Counted from the first letter of the stretch, positions 1-10,479 are shown. The stretch is DNA of 64,000 nt from Arcuatula senhousia (GCA_963971305.1 OZ020304.1:33652502-33716501); one strand, 5' to 3'. Translations and numbers: made by a program. The notes: generated by a model from the letters alone, not told the origin.

Positions 1-1620
1 AGTTTTTTTTATTTCTACAACAGTCGCCAATACTACCATTTTAAAACAAAATAAAACTATTTTAGAGTGGAGATATCGCATTGCCAACCCTGACCGAAGA
101 AGAACCTTTACATATAATGTATTGAATTTGTCAACCCGTTTGTAACAAAATTTTAAAATGTAATAACCCGTTTTGTAATAAAGTTTCGCAGACGTATAAT
201 ATAAGTTTATATGCAGGATATTTCATTTTTCAAGTGTGACATTGGTACTTTTTAACTATGTTTTTGGTGAGTTAAAAGCAAAAAAAAAATTATCTTATCC
301 ATTGATAAACAAGGCATCAAAGTAGGTTGATATTATACGTAGGAATTGAGAAACCAAATGGTTATTTTATTTTGACGTGAGTTTTCCCGCTATTAGATTT
401 CCCAATATTGTCATATCAGACACAGAAGAACATATATACATAAAAAGTATGTGTTTAACTTTCCAACATTCTAAACTATGTTCGATGGATCTAGATTTAT
501 TTCAAAACGGGTTGAGTTTGTCAACCCGTTTTGTAACAAAATTTTGAAATGTAATAACCCGTTTTGTAATAAAGTTTCTTAGACGTATAAGATAAGTCTA
601 TATGCAAGATATTTCATTTTTCTAGTGTGACATTGGTACTATTCAACTAGTTTCCTTTGGTAACTTAAAAGCAAAAAAAAAAGATTTATCCATTGATAAA
701 AAGGGCATCAAAGTAGTTTGATATTATACATAGGAATTGAGTAACCAATTGGTAATTATTATATTTTTACGTACGTTTTCCCGCTATTAGATTTCCCAAT
801 ATTGTCATATCAGACACAGAAGAACCTATACATAGAAAGTATGTGTTTAATTTTCCAACATTTTAAACTATGTTCGATGGATTTAGATTTATTACAAAAC
901 GGGTTGAGTTTGTCAACCCGTTTTGTAACAAAATTTTGAAATGTATTAACCCGTTTTGTAATACAGTTTCTTAGACGTATAATATAAGTCTATATGCAAG
1001 ATATTTCATTTTTCAAGTGTGACATTGATACTTTTCAACTATTTTTTTTTGGTGAGTTAAAAGCAAAAAAAAAAGATTTATCCATTGATAAACAAGGCAT
1101 CAAAGTAGGTTGATAATATACGTAGGAATTGAGTAACCAAATGGTAATTATTAAATTTTGACGTGAGTTTTCCGGCTATTTCATTTCCCAATATTGTCAT
1201 ATCAGATACAGAAGAACCTATACATAGAAAGCATGTGTTTAATTTTCCAACATTCTTAACTATGTTCGATGAATTTAGATTTATTACAAAACGGGTTAAG
1301 TTTGTCAACCCGTTTTGTAGTAAAATTTTGAAATGTAATAACCCGTTTTGTAATAAAGTTTCTAAGACGTATATTTTTTGTCAATATGCAAGATATTTTA
1401 TTTTTCTAGTGTGACATTGGTTTTTACAACTATTTTTTTTTTGGTGAGATAAAAGAAAAAAACAAAAAAAATAATGATTTATACATTGATAAAAACGGCA
1501 TCGAAGTAGTTTAAATTATACGTAGGAATTGAGTTACCTGTACATATAAAGTATGTGTTTAACTTTCCAACATTCTAAAGTATCTTCGATAAATTTAGAA
1601 GTGGCTTGCTTTCAAGACAG
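1..1620 (+). repeat. ~390-bp tandem repeat, four units, palindromic AACCCGTTTTGTAA core
   Basis: Four consecutive units are visible; the landmark GTCAACCCGTTTTGTAAC recurs near 129, 518, 912 and 1302, giving periods of about 389-394 bp. Each unit carries inverted copies of AACCCGTTTTGTAA around the landmark, then a poly-A tract, a CATTGATAAA box and a CCCAATATTGTCATATCAGA segment. No unit has a conserved open frame, so it is non-coding. Reverse-oriented relatives lie at 7555-7660, 8165-8514, 9310-9475 and 9990-10475. It could be a satellite or the internal repeat of a non-autonomous element; the window starts inside it, so the left boundary is unknown. Confidence 0.85.
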
Positions 1621-1691
1621 GAGTCACATCGATAATGGCCACTTTTTTAATTACCACAATATCTTCAACAAAGCATACACATTCATAAGTC

Positions 1692-2066
1692 ACAACACAC
1701 ACTCGCTGTCTTAGCAGACGAAATGCCAGGGCATACCGTTAGGCCAAGTAAACAAGATCTGACTAAGGGACCGACCATTTAACTTGAAGGGGGGTCCTTG
1801 GGTTTTCCCCAAAAAATATTTTGAAAATAATTTTTGATGGAGAAAAAATATTTTGGCAGCAGAAGGTAATGACAAAATATTCTGAAGAAGGACATCTGCT
1901 GTACAAAATAATGTAAATATTAAAAACATTATTCTGTCGCGACGCCTTTAAACAATAAGAAAATTTCTGACCAAATAAATAAACAAAGGCCCCCCTTTTT
2001 AAAGTTAAATGGTCCGTCCCTAAGACTGGTTTTGATATAAAAGGCTGCAATCTGAGTTACAGATAC
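1692..2066 (+). repeat. ~375-bp repeat, left member of an inverted pair
   Basis: This segment matches 7187-7548 in reverse complement: shared flank CTTAGCAGACGAAATGCCAG on one side and AAGGCTGCAATCTGAGT on the other, with the same GGGACCGACC-type MITE at the same internal position. The pair encloses 5.1 kb that includes the DDE transposase. Because the MITE sits at the same site in both, the MITE insertion predates the duplication of this unit. Confidence 0.75.
1766..2022. mobile_element. GGGACSGACC-TIR MITE, copy 1
   Basis: It starts AGGGACCGACCATTTAACTT and ends with the inverse AAATGGTCCGTCCCT. The interior is AT-rich with repeated AAAATATTTT and a GTCGCGACGC box. It belongs to a family with at least five further copies in this window (7229, about 19012, 29407, 52211, 59508). 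There is no coding capacity: short frames through it are composition artefacts. Superfamily not assigned. Confidence 0.75.
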
Positions 2067-2640
2067 CTTGTTTCAGTGCTGATACCTTTGTTTGCCTTGT
2101 AAATAATGGTATTGATTCAGTGCTGATACCTTTGTTTTCGTTATAAATAATGATATTGATGCAGTGCTGATACCTTTGGTTGCCTTGTAAATAATGATAT
2201 TGATTTAGTGCTGATACCTTTGCGTTATAAACAATGATATTGATTCAGTGCTGATACCTTTGTTTGCGTTGTAAACAATGATATTGATTCAGAGCTCATA
2301 CATTTGTTTGCGATGTAAATAATGATATTGATTTAGTGGTGGTACCTTTGTTTAAGTTGTAAATAATGATATTGGTGGAGCTGATACCTTTGTTTGTGTT
2401 GTAAATAATCATATTGATTCAGTGCTGATACCTTTGTTTTCGCTGTAAATAAAAGGTATTGATTCAGTACTGATACCTTTGTTTTCGTTGTAAATAATGC
2501 TATTGATTTAGTGCTGATACCTTTGTTTGAGTTGTAAATAGAGATATTGATTCAGTGCTGATACCTTTGTGTGGGTTGCAAATAGTGATATTGATTCAGT
2601 GCTGATACTTTTGCGTGATGAATAATGATATTGATACAAT
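2067..2640 (+). repeat. 43-44-bp minisatellite (about 13 copies)
   Basis: GCTGATACCTTTGTTT recurs about every 43-44 bp from near 2078 to 2600, with TGATATTGATTCAGT and GTTGTAAATAA between. Copies diverge towards the right end. It begins directly at the end of the 375-bp inverted unit. Confidence 0.85.
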
Positions 2641-2960
2641 TTTGGTTGCATCAGTATTATATTAAGTGTTGGTCTTCGTACAAAACAATGAATTGTTGTA
2701 ACAGTCATTTTTGTTGTCTGCAATAAGTATTATGATACTGTGCAGATAAAATGTGTTGTTATAATATTCCTTCAGTGCTTTACAGGTTAACCGTTGTAAA
2801 CCATGAAAGATTGTCTCTTGATATTGTGTCAGATAAATGGTAGTAATCCACATTGCTCTCATTATTTTAACACCACTACTTTTTCATGCATCTACTTCAC
2901 CAAGTAAAGCTCAAAAGCATAAAAAGACAAGAGAAATAAAGAACTACTTCAACGTCTTGC
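2641..2960. other. no recognisable feature
   Basis: AT-rich spacer between the minisatellite and a dispersed repeat. Short frames occur on both strands but show no family resemblance or splice context. Confidence 0.5.
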
Positions 2961-3275
2961 AAAATAATTTTTGTGGACGAGTAATAAAAATTACAACAAA
3001 GTTCCAGACAATAAATTTTGCTACGCCTGACGCGCGTTTCGTCTTTCCAAGACTCATCAGAGACGCTATACCAAATGTTGTAAATGCCAAACACGTTATG
3101 ACTATGGAGAGCATATAACATTAATACCAAAAATGTCGAATGAGAAACCAAATTATGACTAAGACCAACCTATGTCTGGGGTAGGAATAACCTTAGGGTT
3201 TTGATAATTTAAAAATTTAAACGGGTAATTTATGGCTTTGATGTGTTCGTAAACACAAAAGTGCTGATGCCTGGG
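2961..3275 (+). repeat. dispersed repeat B (CTACGCCTGACGCGCGTTTC), copy 1
   Basis: It contains AACAAAGTTCCAGACA, CTACGCCTGACGCGCGTTTC and AAGACTCATCAGAG followed by a TATGTCTGGGGTAGGAATAA block. The right part (3065-3275) is repeated directly at 3736-3946, and the whole recurs at 63797-64000. I recognise this as a dispersed element type of bivalve genomes, but cannot place it in a superfamily. Confidence 0.7.
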
Positions 3276-3279
3276 TTTC

Positions 3280-3735
3280 ATCGTGTCATCACCCGCTGTC
3301 CCTTGTGTCCAAAACTAACCACCTTGGTTTGGATAATGAATAATACTGTGCGTAGTACGTCAAGTTAGAAGTTGAACTTTTTAAAGATAAACAAGTATAC
3401 ATTGAGGTATCTATATTGACCCAAAAAAGTTTTCAACTTGCATTTTACGAAAAGTTACAATCAGTGAAAGTCAGAACTTTAAATTTTGGGGAGTAATTTC
3501 GTTGTTCAAGACGTTCCTGTGGATATAATTTCCAGTAAAAACAGACAAAACTTAGTGTACTAGCAGTTAAGGGACTAACAAAATGCTGTATAAACTTATT
3601 TTTGTCCGTTAACCCTTTTCAACACGTTCATAAGGAAAATACCACACCTACACGAACACGATATTTTTTTCGGCTCACCCGGTCTACTGTGTTCCACCCG
3701 GTTCTATATGTCCGAATACCCGGCGTGCAGAGGCC
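3280..3735. other. spacer between two direct copies of repeat B
   Basis: Unique-looking AT-rich DNA with no gene signal. It lies between direct repeats of about 210 bp offset by about 671 bp, so unequal exchange could delete or duplicate it. Confidence 0.45.
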
Positions 3736-3946
3736 CTCTACCAAATGTTGAAAATGCCAAATACGTTATGAGTATGGAGAGCATTTAACAATAATACCAA
3801 AAATGTCGAATGAGAAACCAAATTATGACTAAGACCAACCTATGTCTGGGGTAGGAATAACCTTAGGATTTTGATAATTTAAAAATTTAAACGGGTAATT
3901 TATAGCTTTGATTTGTGTTCGTAAACACAAAAGTGCTGATGCCTGA
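3736..3946 (+). repeat. dispersed repeat B, copy 2 (direct duplicate of 3065-3275)
   Basis: CCAAAAATGTCGAATGAGAA, TATGTCTGGGGTAGGAATAA and AAAAGTGCTGATGCCTG match copy 1 in the same order and spacing, with few differences. Confidence 0.75.
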
Positions 3947-3984
3947 GTAAATGATGTAATGCAGATGTTTCAAAGGTTATAAAC

Positions 3985-4095
3985 ACAATATTCCCCTTCC
4001 AACGGGTGCAAGAAGCAAAGAGGCACCAATGGGGCATTTGAGTGTCAAAAGTCCGAAAGGTCAACGACAAAACCAGTAAACTAAAAGAGTATTTC
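3985..4095 (+). repeat. dispersed repeat C fragment
   Basis: AAGCAAAGAGGCACCAATGG and AAAAGTCCGAAAGG match the start of a repeat also present at 22600-22810 (minus), 25555-25870 and 55285-55530. Only the 5' part is present here. Confidence 0.65.
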
Positions 4096-4199
4096 ATGTA
4101 TATTTTTACAATTATTTAATTCTACATATAACATATACACTTTGGGAGTCACTTGCATTACAGGTATCGTGTACAAATGATATCGATTAAAACACCCCT

Positions 4200-4530
4200 T
4201 CGATTAAAATGCATCCCGTGCGGGCATTTGGTGGCGAATAGGCCTGCAGAGGCTAGCTTGTCGTAAGAGGAGACTAAGGATCTTGGGATTCTGACGTAGG
4301 GTCAGTGCTAAGCCCACAGAGCCAAGGTGTGTACACTAGGTGGATGAATAGGATGGCCCTCGTCCGCGGGGGTTGTCAGGTCTATTAAACTGAAACCCTG
4401 ATGGCTGACCATAGTGGGCAAACCTGTGTGGAGAGTGCCACACTTCATGCACGTAAAAGATCCCTTTGTGGACCGCCAAATAGTGCACCACATAGGCTAA
4501 ATTTTCCGCCCCTACCCAGATATATTTTAG
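4200..4530 (+). repeat. SINE-like dispersed repeat F, copy 1
   Basis: The modules come in fixed order: a GGTGGCGAATAGGCC-like head, TAGGTGGATGAATAGG, a CGTCCGCGGGGGTTGTCAGG box, TGCACGTAAAAGATCCCT, and CGCCAAATAGTGCACCACAT. The same order is seen in copies near 19800, 24800, 34540, 42250, 47345 and 49640. I did not find a clear RNA polymerase III A/B box pair, so SINE origin is inference. Confidence 0.55.
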
Positions 4531-4909
4531 GTACAGTGTATAAACCAATCAATGAAGAGATTAAGATGATTAAATGATGCATATTCTGTCTATGCATTAG
4601 GATTTTTTTTTTGCGCCAGGTTGCCAACAAACGGCTTTAAATTAAGCAAGATAGTGAAATTATTAATTATTACTAGATGGTATTCTGATATGAACATCCT
4701 ATTTCAATTAACAGTTTTTCTGTGTGCCAATAATAGCAATCTCGGTGCCACTTTCGATTGTTAGGAAGCAGGAATTATTGCAAATACTATTCCTGCAAAG
4801 ATGCAACAAACTTGATATTCAAAATTAATTAACAATGTTTTATTTAATTTAATCTTTTTAAAAAAGATTACCATGTGTGCATGTACTATTTTTTAATCGA
4901 ATAAAATAT
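4530..4909. other. no recognisable feature
   Basis: AT-rich spacer up to the putative left end of the transposase-bearing element. Nothing coding seen. Confidence 0.45.
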
Positions 4910-4980
4910 TACCGTATAGCGGGAAATTTTCGCGAGGTTCTAATTTTCGCTTTATTCGCGAGGTCCGACGAATCGCTAAA
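4910..4980 (+). mobile_element. putative left terminus of the DDE-transposase element
   Basis: TACCGTATAGCGGGAAATTT is followed by TCGCGAGGTT and TTCGCTTTATTCGCGAGGTC, a CG-containing terminal-like sequence 245 bp before the transposase start and unlike the surrounding AT-rich DNA. No inverse copy is seen downstream of the gene. This fits an element whose right end, along with the end of the transposase, has been lost. Inferred from position and composition. Confidence 0.4.
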
Positions 4981-5155
4981 ATTAAAGATCGCTTAATTTT
5001 AGTCCAGATATTTCACAGTTATCTCCCGTTGAACATATTTTCTATCGTGTAAGCTTTTTACTTCGGGCGAATTTTGTATTACCGGTAAATAAGTTTTTCG
5101 TAGTGAACACTTTTCAAAATTTAAAACACAATTTCTCTGTAAACATTGAATAAAA

Positions 5156-6626
5156 ATGTCGTTGTTGAAGTTCTTGTCAAAAGAAAAAACAAAGCAACCG
5201 CTTCCCGATGGACCTGAGTTTGAAAAAGCAAAGGAACTTATTGAAAGTGCTAAATCACCGACACCATCAAAACGGGGATCTTATAAAACTTATTCGCCTA
5301 AGCAGCGCTATGAAATAGGAAAATATGCAGCCGAAAATGGAAATTCAAGAGCTGTTTCCAAGTATAGCCCCATGTTCGAGAAAAAGCTGAGCGAAAGCAC
5401 CATTCGCGGTTTCAAATCTCAATACCTTAAGGAAACGAAGTCAGTAAAAAGGAAACTTATTGACTCTGAAAATGATGAAAATGACTGTGAAATATCTGAA
5501 CTTATTCCTCGTAAAAGAGGTCGTAAACTTTTGCTCGGAGAGGATTTGGACAATAAGGTTAAGTTACTAATTACGACTATTCGTGACTCTGGCGGAGTTA
5601 TAAATACTGCAATTGTTCGTGCAGCAGCAACAGGTTTGGTGCTATCACACGACAGAACTTTATTAATGGAAAATGGTGGTAGTATAGAGTTAACTAAAAC
5701 GTGGGCAAAATCAATCCTTCATCGTATGGGAATGGTAAAACGAAAAGGAACCACATCAAAGAAAGTTCTCCTTGTTGAAAATTTTGAAGAGGAAAAATCA
5801 AAATTCTTGAAAAACATTCAAAATAAAGTGACAATGAAAAACATTCCCCCAGAATTAATTATTAATTGGGACCAAACCGGACTTCACATAGTGCCGGTCA
5901 GTCAATGGACAATGGAAGTCGAAGGATCAAAGAGAGTTGAAATTACAGGCGTGGATGACAAGCGACAGATTACAGGTATTTACGAGATTTTAATCCGTTA
6001 AGTAAACACTTCCCCTATGATTGGTTTCACATTTCTATGAACCGTTAAATAAACACCTGTGATTAACAAGACATTTTTATGACGGGTAAAGTTATTTAAA
6101 AATTTAAATCATTGTTAAAACAAATTTGTTTTACACTGGTAACTAATATGTCTCAATTAGGTTATACGTACGATTTCCCCCATAAAGAGTTCTTTTATTG
6201 CATAATGTCATACTGAATATTTAGGATTTTTTATTTGATTTTTCAGCTACCTTTGCTGGAACTTTGTCAGGAAAATTCTTACCCCCACAACTGATATACG
6301 GAGGCAAAACTGATCTGTGTCATCCAAAATATAAATTTCCTGAAACATTTGATATCACTCATTCTGAAAATCATTGGGCGAACGAAGACACCATGGTCCG
6401 CTACATTAAGAACATCATTCGTCCTTACGTGGATAATGTCAAAGATGACCTTGACTTGCCTTTAGCACAAAAGGCATTAGTAATATTTGATTGCTTTCGG
6501 GGACAAATCAATGAAAAGTTTCTATCCACATTAGAATCAAACCACCTTGTTTATGCAACAATGAGATGCCCGAGTCCACAAATTGTTAGTAGATCGGAAT
6601 GTTGTATTCGTCGTCTTATCTTGTAA
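5156..6626 (+). CDS. DDE superfamily (pogo/Tigger-like) transposase, one intron, 3'-truncated
   Basis: Exon 1 runs 5156-5975 and exon 2 starts at 6247. The intron 5976-6246 has GT..AG ends and a TTTGATTTTTCAG acceptor, and joining restores the frame (ACA G|CT ACC, reading IT-A-TF). Residues ~40-90 (YSPKQRYEIGKYA, then STIRGFKSQY) look like a CENP-B/psq-type helix-turn-helix, and residues ~170-200 like the second DNA-binding helix. The DDE core shows the first acidic motif NWDQTGLH and a second at VIFDCFRGQ. The family's third acidic residue, normally after the SNHLVY strand, is absent: the frame loses resemblance near 6560 and stops at 6626. About 395 residues remain, shorter than usual for the family. 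The product should bind transposon ends, but the missing residue makes it unlikely to cut DNA. An undetected further exon cannot be excluded. Confidence 0.75.
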
Positions 6627-6639
6627 AGCAAAACATTAT

Positions 6640-6915
6640 TAGAGGAATGATATTTGTTCAGTGGGTACATCTGTGATGGTAGTCAGAATCAATACCAAAT
6701 AATTGACCTTGACCTATAATTTCCACATGAATGCATATGACTCAGGTTAAAGTTTTGGTTAAGGTTCATATCTCAGCAACTGGAGGTGATAAAGAGATGA
6801 TATTGGGTCAGTTGGTACATCTTGGATTGTAACCAGCATCCGTACCAAAATAAGGTGATCTTGAACTACATTTTTGCATGAATGACTCGGGTTTAAGTAA
6901 TGGTTAAGGTCCATT
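6640..6915 (+). repeat. two degenerate ~158-bp tandem units
   Basis: GATATTTGTTCAGTGGGTAC / GATATTGGGTCAGTTGGTAC and GACCTTGACCTATAATTT / GATCTTGAACTACATTTT recur in the same order about 155 bp apart, each followed by GGTTAAGGTYCAT. The format resembles core repeats of Pearl/Helentron-type bivalve elements, but the termini are not seen. Confidence 0.55.
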
Positions 6916-7186
6916 ATCACCGATGATTATGTCATTCATTCCTTTAGCTATAAAAGGGCTCTGTGCTTTCTCTGGCATGTTGTTTATGTCTTCGTTCGTG
7001 AAAACTGAGTAAAATTAGTGGTTTAAAATTTCCGCTTTGGACTGGCTATCACTGTGTAGAAACCCATCTTTATTCAGAAGTGGAGAAATTCCAGATTGAT
7101 CTTGTTTTTAACTTTTGATGTAAGACCAGACACGTTTCGGGTTTGATTGAATAAAGTCCTTTTGAGTTGAGCAGATTTCATTTCAC

Positions 7187-7548
7187 TCTGTGACTCAGAT
7201 TGCAGCCTTTTGTATCAAGACCAGTCTTAGGGACGGACCATTTAACTTGAAAGCGGGTGGGTTGGTTTTTTAATTTGGTCTGAAATTTTTTTATTGTTTG
7301 AAGGCGTTGCGACAGAATACTATTTTTATTATTAGCATTATTTTCTATAACAGATATCCTTCTTCAGAATATTTGTTCATTACCTTCTGCTGCCAAAATA
7401 TTTTTTCTCATCAAAAATTATTTTCAAAATATTTTTTTGGAAAAACCAAGCCCCCCTTCAAGATAAATGGTCGGTCCATTAGCCAGATCTTGTTTACTTG
7501 GCCTTACGCTATGCTCTGGCATTTCGTCTGCTAAGGCGGCGAGTGAGT
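7187..7548 (-). repeat. ~375-bp repeat, right member of the inverted pair
   Basis: Reverse complement of 1692-2066: GACTCAGATTGCAGCCTTTT at one edge and GGCATTTCGTCTGCTAAG at the other. Beyond it, inverted 390-bp units begin immediately, as on the left side, so the symmetry extends past this unit. Confidence 0.75.
7229..7478. mobile_element. GGGACSGACC-TIR MITE, copy 2
   Basis: It starts AGGGACGGACCATTTAACTT and ends AAATGGTCGGTCC. It occupies the same site within the 375-bp repeat as copy 1. Confidence 0.7.
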
Positions 7549-7554
7549 GTATAA

Positions 7555-7660
7555 TATAAAACTACTTTGATGATGTCATAAAATCTTTTTTTTTATGGAT
7601 AAATCTTTTTTTTTGCTTTTAACGGACAAAAAAAACTAGCTGAAAAGTACCAATTTGTGT
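7555..7660 (-). repeat. partial inverted 390-bp unit
   Basis: AACTACTTTGATGATGTC, a poly-T tract with TTGCTTTTAACGGACAAAA, and TGAAAAGTACCAATTTG are the reverse of the poly-A/spacer part of the 390-bp unit. The palindromic core is missing. Confidence 0.55.
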
Positions 7661-8164
7661 CATTTTTTGCTTTCACACAGCGAGCTTGTTCGCAATATAA
7701 GAATAAAAGACAACACCAAATGGCTTTATAGAGCCACCCTAAGGTGACCATGTTTAATGAAATTGATATTAACAATCAGCATAAGTGAATACATTGATAG
7801 ATACATTTAACAAATAAGCGAAGGTGGGGTTCAAAAAGCGCCCCGACAAACACAGTGCACAAAAATAACAACATAAAATAAATTTGACTGAATAAACAAA
7901 ATAAAACCCAATTAAATATTGGTGGTGGAAATGGGAGGTGGAGGCTTATTAAATTATTAACAAAATTTATAATTGTGAGAAACAGTTCTTTAACAGAAAT
8001 ATTATGAATGTTCAACATCTAATACAAAACATGTTAAGCACTTGCATTATTTTCATTGGCTAAAACGTCGTTGGTTAGCAGACCGATTATCAGACGCATG
8101 AATATTCATGAGGCCGTACAAAATTCCACAAAATAATTTATGCAATAAATTTGTATTTCTTACT
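7661..8164. other. no recognisable feature
   Basis: AT-rich spacer interrupting the inverted array. No gene signal. Confidence 0.4.
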
Positions 8165-8514
8165 AGTAAATGAAATATCTTTTATACAAAACGGGTTATT
8201 ACATTTCAAAATTTTGTTACAAAACGGGTTGACGAACTCAACCCGTTTTGTAATAAATCTAAATCTATCAAACATAGTTTAGAATGTTGGAAAGTTAAAC
8301 ACATACTTTCTATGTATAGCTTCTTCTTTGTCTGATATGATAATTTGGAGAAAATGTAATAGGGGGAAGACTCACGTCAAAATAAAATTACCATTTGGTT
8401 ACTCAATTCCTACGTATATATAAACTACTCTGGTGCCGTTTTTTATAAATAATTAAATCATATATTTTTAGTGTTAACACTAGAAAAATAAAAGATCTAA
8501 CATATAGATTTATA
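8165..8514 (-). repeat. inverted 390-bp unit, interrupted on its right by a TIR element
   Basis: ACAAAACGGGTTATTACATT, then AACTCAACCCGTTTTGTAAT, TCTGATATGATAATTTGGAG and GGTTACTCAATTCCTACG occur in reverse order relative to 1-1620. The unit breaks at 8514 in TAGATTTATA and resumes at 9310 with TATCATACGTCTAATAAAC. Confidence 0.8.
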
Positions 8515-9309
8515 CAGATGGGTCCAGTCCAAACATGTACAAAAGTGAACTTGGTCAGCTATAGCTGTCCAAAGAGTGAAAGCAGACCATGGTCCGCTTT
8601 CCTGGTGAGGTCTGCTTTGAAAAGTGAACCAGAGCGGACCGGATCACAAGTCAGGTCAGCTCAATGTCCTCAGATAGAAGCAGACCGAAAGCTGGCCAGA
8701 GTTGACCTAACCAGAAGACATGTCCTCTTTAGACAGCTTTTTATACAGTGGACAGGATTGCAAATTAATTAATCGGTCGCCAATTAAAACAAATAGCAAT
8801 TTGCATATTCATTTTATTATTTCTATCTAGTTAATAAATGTTTACTTGAAATAAAACAAAAAATAAATTATGATAATTTTAATGTTAAAATGTAATAATT
8901 TTCACTTAAAATATTTATTTTATTTATTCATCTTAATTAATTAACTAATTTATTTATTATTATTTATTTATTTATTTATTTATTTTAGTTTCTTAATTTA
9001 TTAATTGTAGTAAACGTAATGTTGGATTAATTTTGGATTTTTTAGTAAAAACTCTTATAAACTAATTTTACATGTTTAACATATCGGTGATTTCCATTTA
9101 TTGCTAACACCTGAGCACTGATCCGATCTGCTTTAATTTTAAGCTGTCCAAAGTGGACCTGGAGCTGACAAGACCAGTGGTCAGGTTTGTCCTGAGTGAA
9201 CCTGACTAGAGTGGTGGTTTACCAAAAGCGGACAAGAAAGCTGTCCAGAGTGAACTTCTGGTCAGATTTTCTGGTTCACTATGCATACAGGTTAGGACTG
9301 GACCTTCTG
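8515..9309. mobile_element. 795-bp TIR element with TA target duplication
   Basis: It begins CAGATGGGTCCAGTCC and ends GGACTGGACCTTCTG, an imperfect inverted terminus of about 16 bp, flanked by TA on both sides (8513-8514 and 9310-9311). Removing it restores a continuous 390-bp unit, which proves insertion. The arms (8515-8770 and 9110-9309) are rich in variants of CTGTCCAAAGTGAAC and GTCCGCTTT; the centre is very AT-rich. No transposase frame is present, so it is non-autonomous. TA duplication suggests Tc1/mariner-like mobilisation, by inference. Confidence 0.75.
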
Positions 9310-9475
9310 TATCATACGTCTAATAAACTTTATTACAAAACGGGTTATAACGTTTCAAAATTTTGTTTGAAAACGGGTTGACAAATTCAACCCGGGTTGT
9401 AATAAATCTACATCTATCGAACACACTTTAGAATGATGGAAAGTTAAACTCATACTTTATATATGTTCTTATTAG
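9310..9475 (-). repeat. inverted 390-bp unit, continuation after the TIR insertion
   Basis: ACGTCTAATAAACTTTATTA, ACAAAACGGGTTATAACG and GGTTGACAAATTCAACCC continue the unit broken at 8514. Confidence 0.75.
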
Positions 9476-9989
9476 ATAAGGGTTGGAAAATTAGATATCT
9501 AAACCCGAAGATAGTTATACTTTGTTTTAAAATGGAAGCCTTGGTGAGTGTTTAAGAAATAAAAAGAACTATCGAAAGTGGAGATACATTCTAATACTCG
9601 ATTTAGTGAAAAGAACCCCTGTTTCTTAACTGTAATTTGGAAGAAAAGTTTGACGTAAAAAAATTAAAAAGCAGGAACTAATAGCATCAAAATATAATAA
9701 CGATTTTTTTTATTCCTACGTTTAATTTTTGGCCGGATTTAACGGAGTGAAAAATTAGGGTTAAAAAATGATGAATGGCGTGCGGTCGGCGGGAAGGCGG
9801 GGAAGAAGTGTGCGTAGGTTTTCGCAGCAACTACTTATCACAGCCACTTTTTATTCGGTCCACAGCACCAGGATGGGGTCCCATAACGTGGGATTCGACT
9901 CACCTACTTTCTGGTTAACGAAATCTGGCCATTTTTGACTTTGACAGATTTTAAACTTCTTTGATGCCATTTTTATTAATGAATACATC
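9476..9989. other. no recognisable gene
   Basis: AT-rich spacer. TACTTTGTTTTAAAATGG at about 9517 is the inverse of the CCATTTTAAAACAAAAT seen at 37-55, which hints that the mirror arrangement reaches this far. Confidence 0.4.
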
Positions 9990-10475
9990 ATTTTTCACTG
10001 TTAACACACAAAAATGAAACTCATTGAAAAGTACCAATTTCACACTAGAGTGTGTGTTGTGTGTGTTGGTGTTTAACGCCCTTTATCGACACACCTGGGC
10101 CATGTAGGGCGGTCGGTTTGAATGGTGGAGGAAACCGGAGTACCCGGAGGAAACCACCTCATTGGGCAGGTAACTTTCACATTAGAAAAGTGAAATATTT
10201 TACATATATACGTCCTACAAACCTTATTATAAAACGGGAAATTACATTTCAAAATTTTATTACAAAATGGGTTGACAAATTCAATCCGTTTTGTAATAAA
10301 TCTAAATCTATCAAACATACGTATATGTAATAAATCTAAATCTATCAAACACACGTATACTTTCGAGGGTGAAGATTAAGATTAAATACACGATTGAGTA
10401 AAAAGAGCACTTGTGACTGATATGATTCTTTGGAGAAAATGTAATAGCGGGAAAACTCACGTCCAAATATAATTA
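9990..10475 (-). repeat. inverted 390-bp unit carrying a SINE-like insertion
   Basis: TTCTTTGATGCCATTTTT, AGTACCAATTTCACACTAGA, then after the insertion AAAGTGAAATATTTTAC, AAACGGGAAATTACATTTC and AATCCGTTTTGTAATAAATC. The AAATCTATCAAACACACGTA segment is locally duplicated at 10301-10355. Confidence 0.7.
10050..10174 (+). mobile_element. 125-bp SINE-like insertion with 12-bp target duplication
   Basis: It carries TTGGTGTTTAACGCCCTTTA, GGAAACCGGAGTACCCGGAG and GAAACCACC, modules I recognise from a short repeat dispersed across molluscs. It is flanked by TTTCACACTAGA (10038-10049) and TTTCACATTAGA (10175-10186), one mismatch, and interrupts an otherwise recognisable 390-bp unit. Long flanking duplications of this sort are typical of target-primed retroposition. 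Confidence 0.6.
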
Positions 10476-10479
10476 CCAA

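Noticed and set aside
4200..4300. tRNA-derived head of repeat F as a tRNA gene
   Set aside because: No cloverleaf or clear B box; treated as a SINE-like repeat only.
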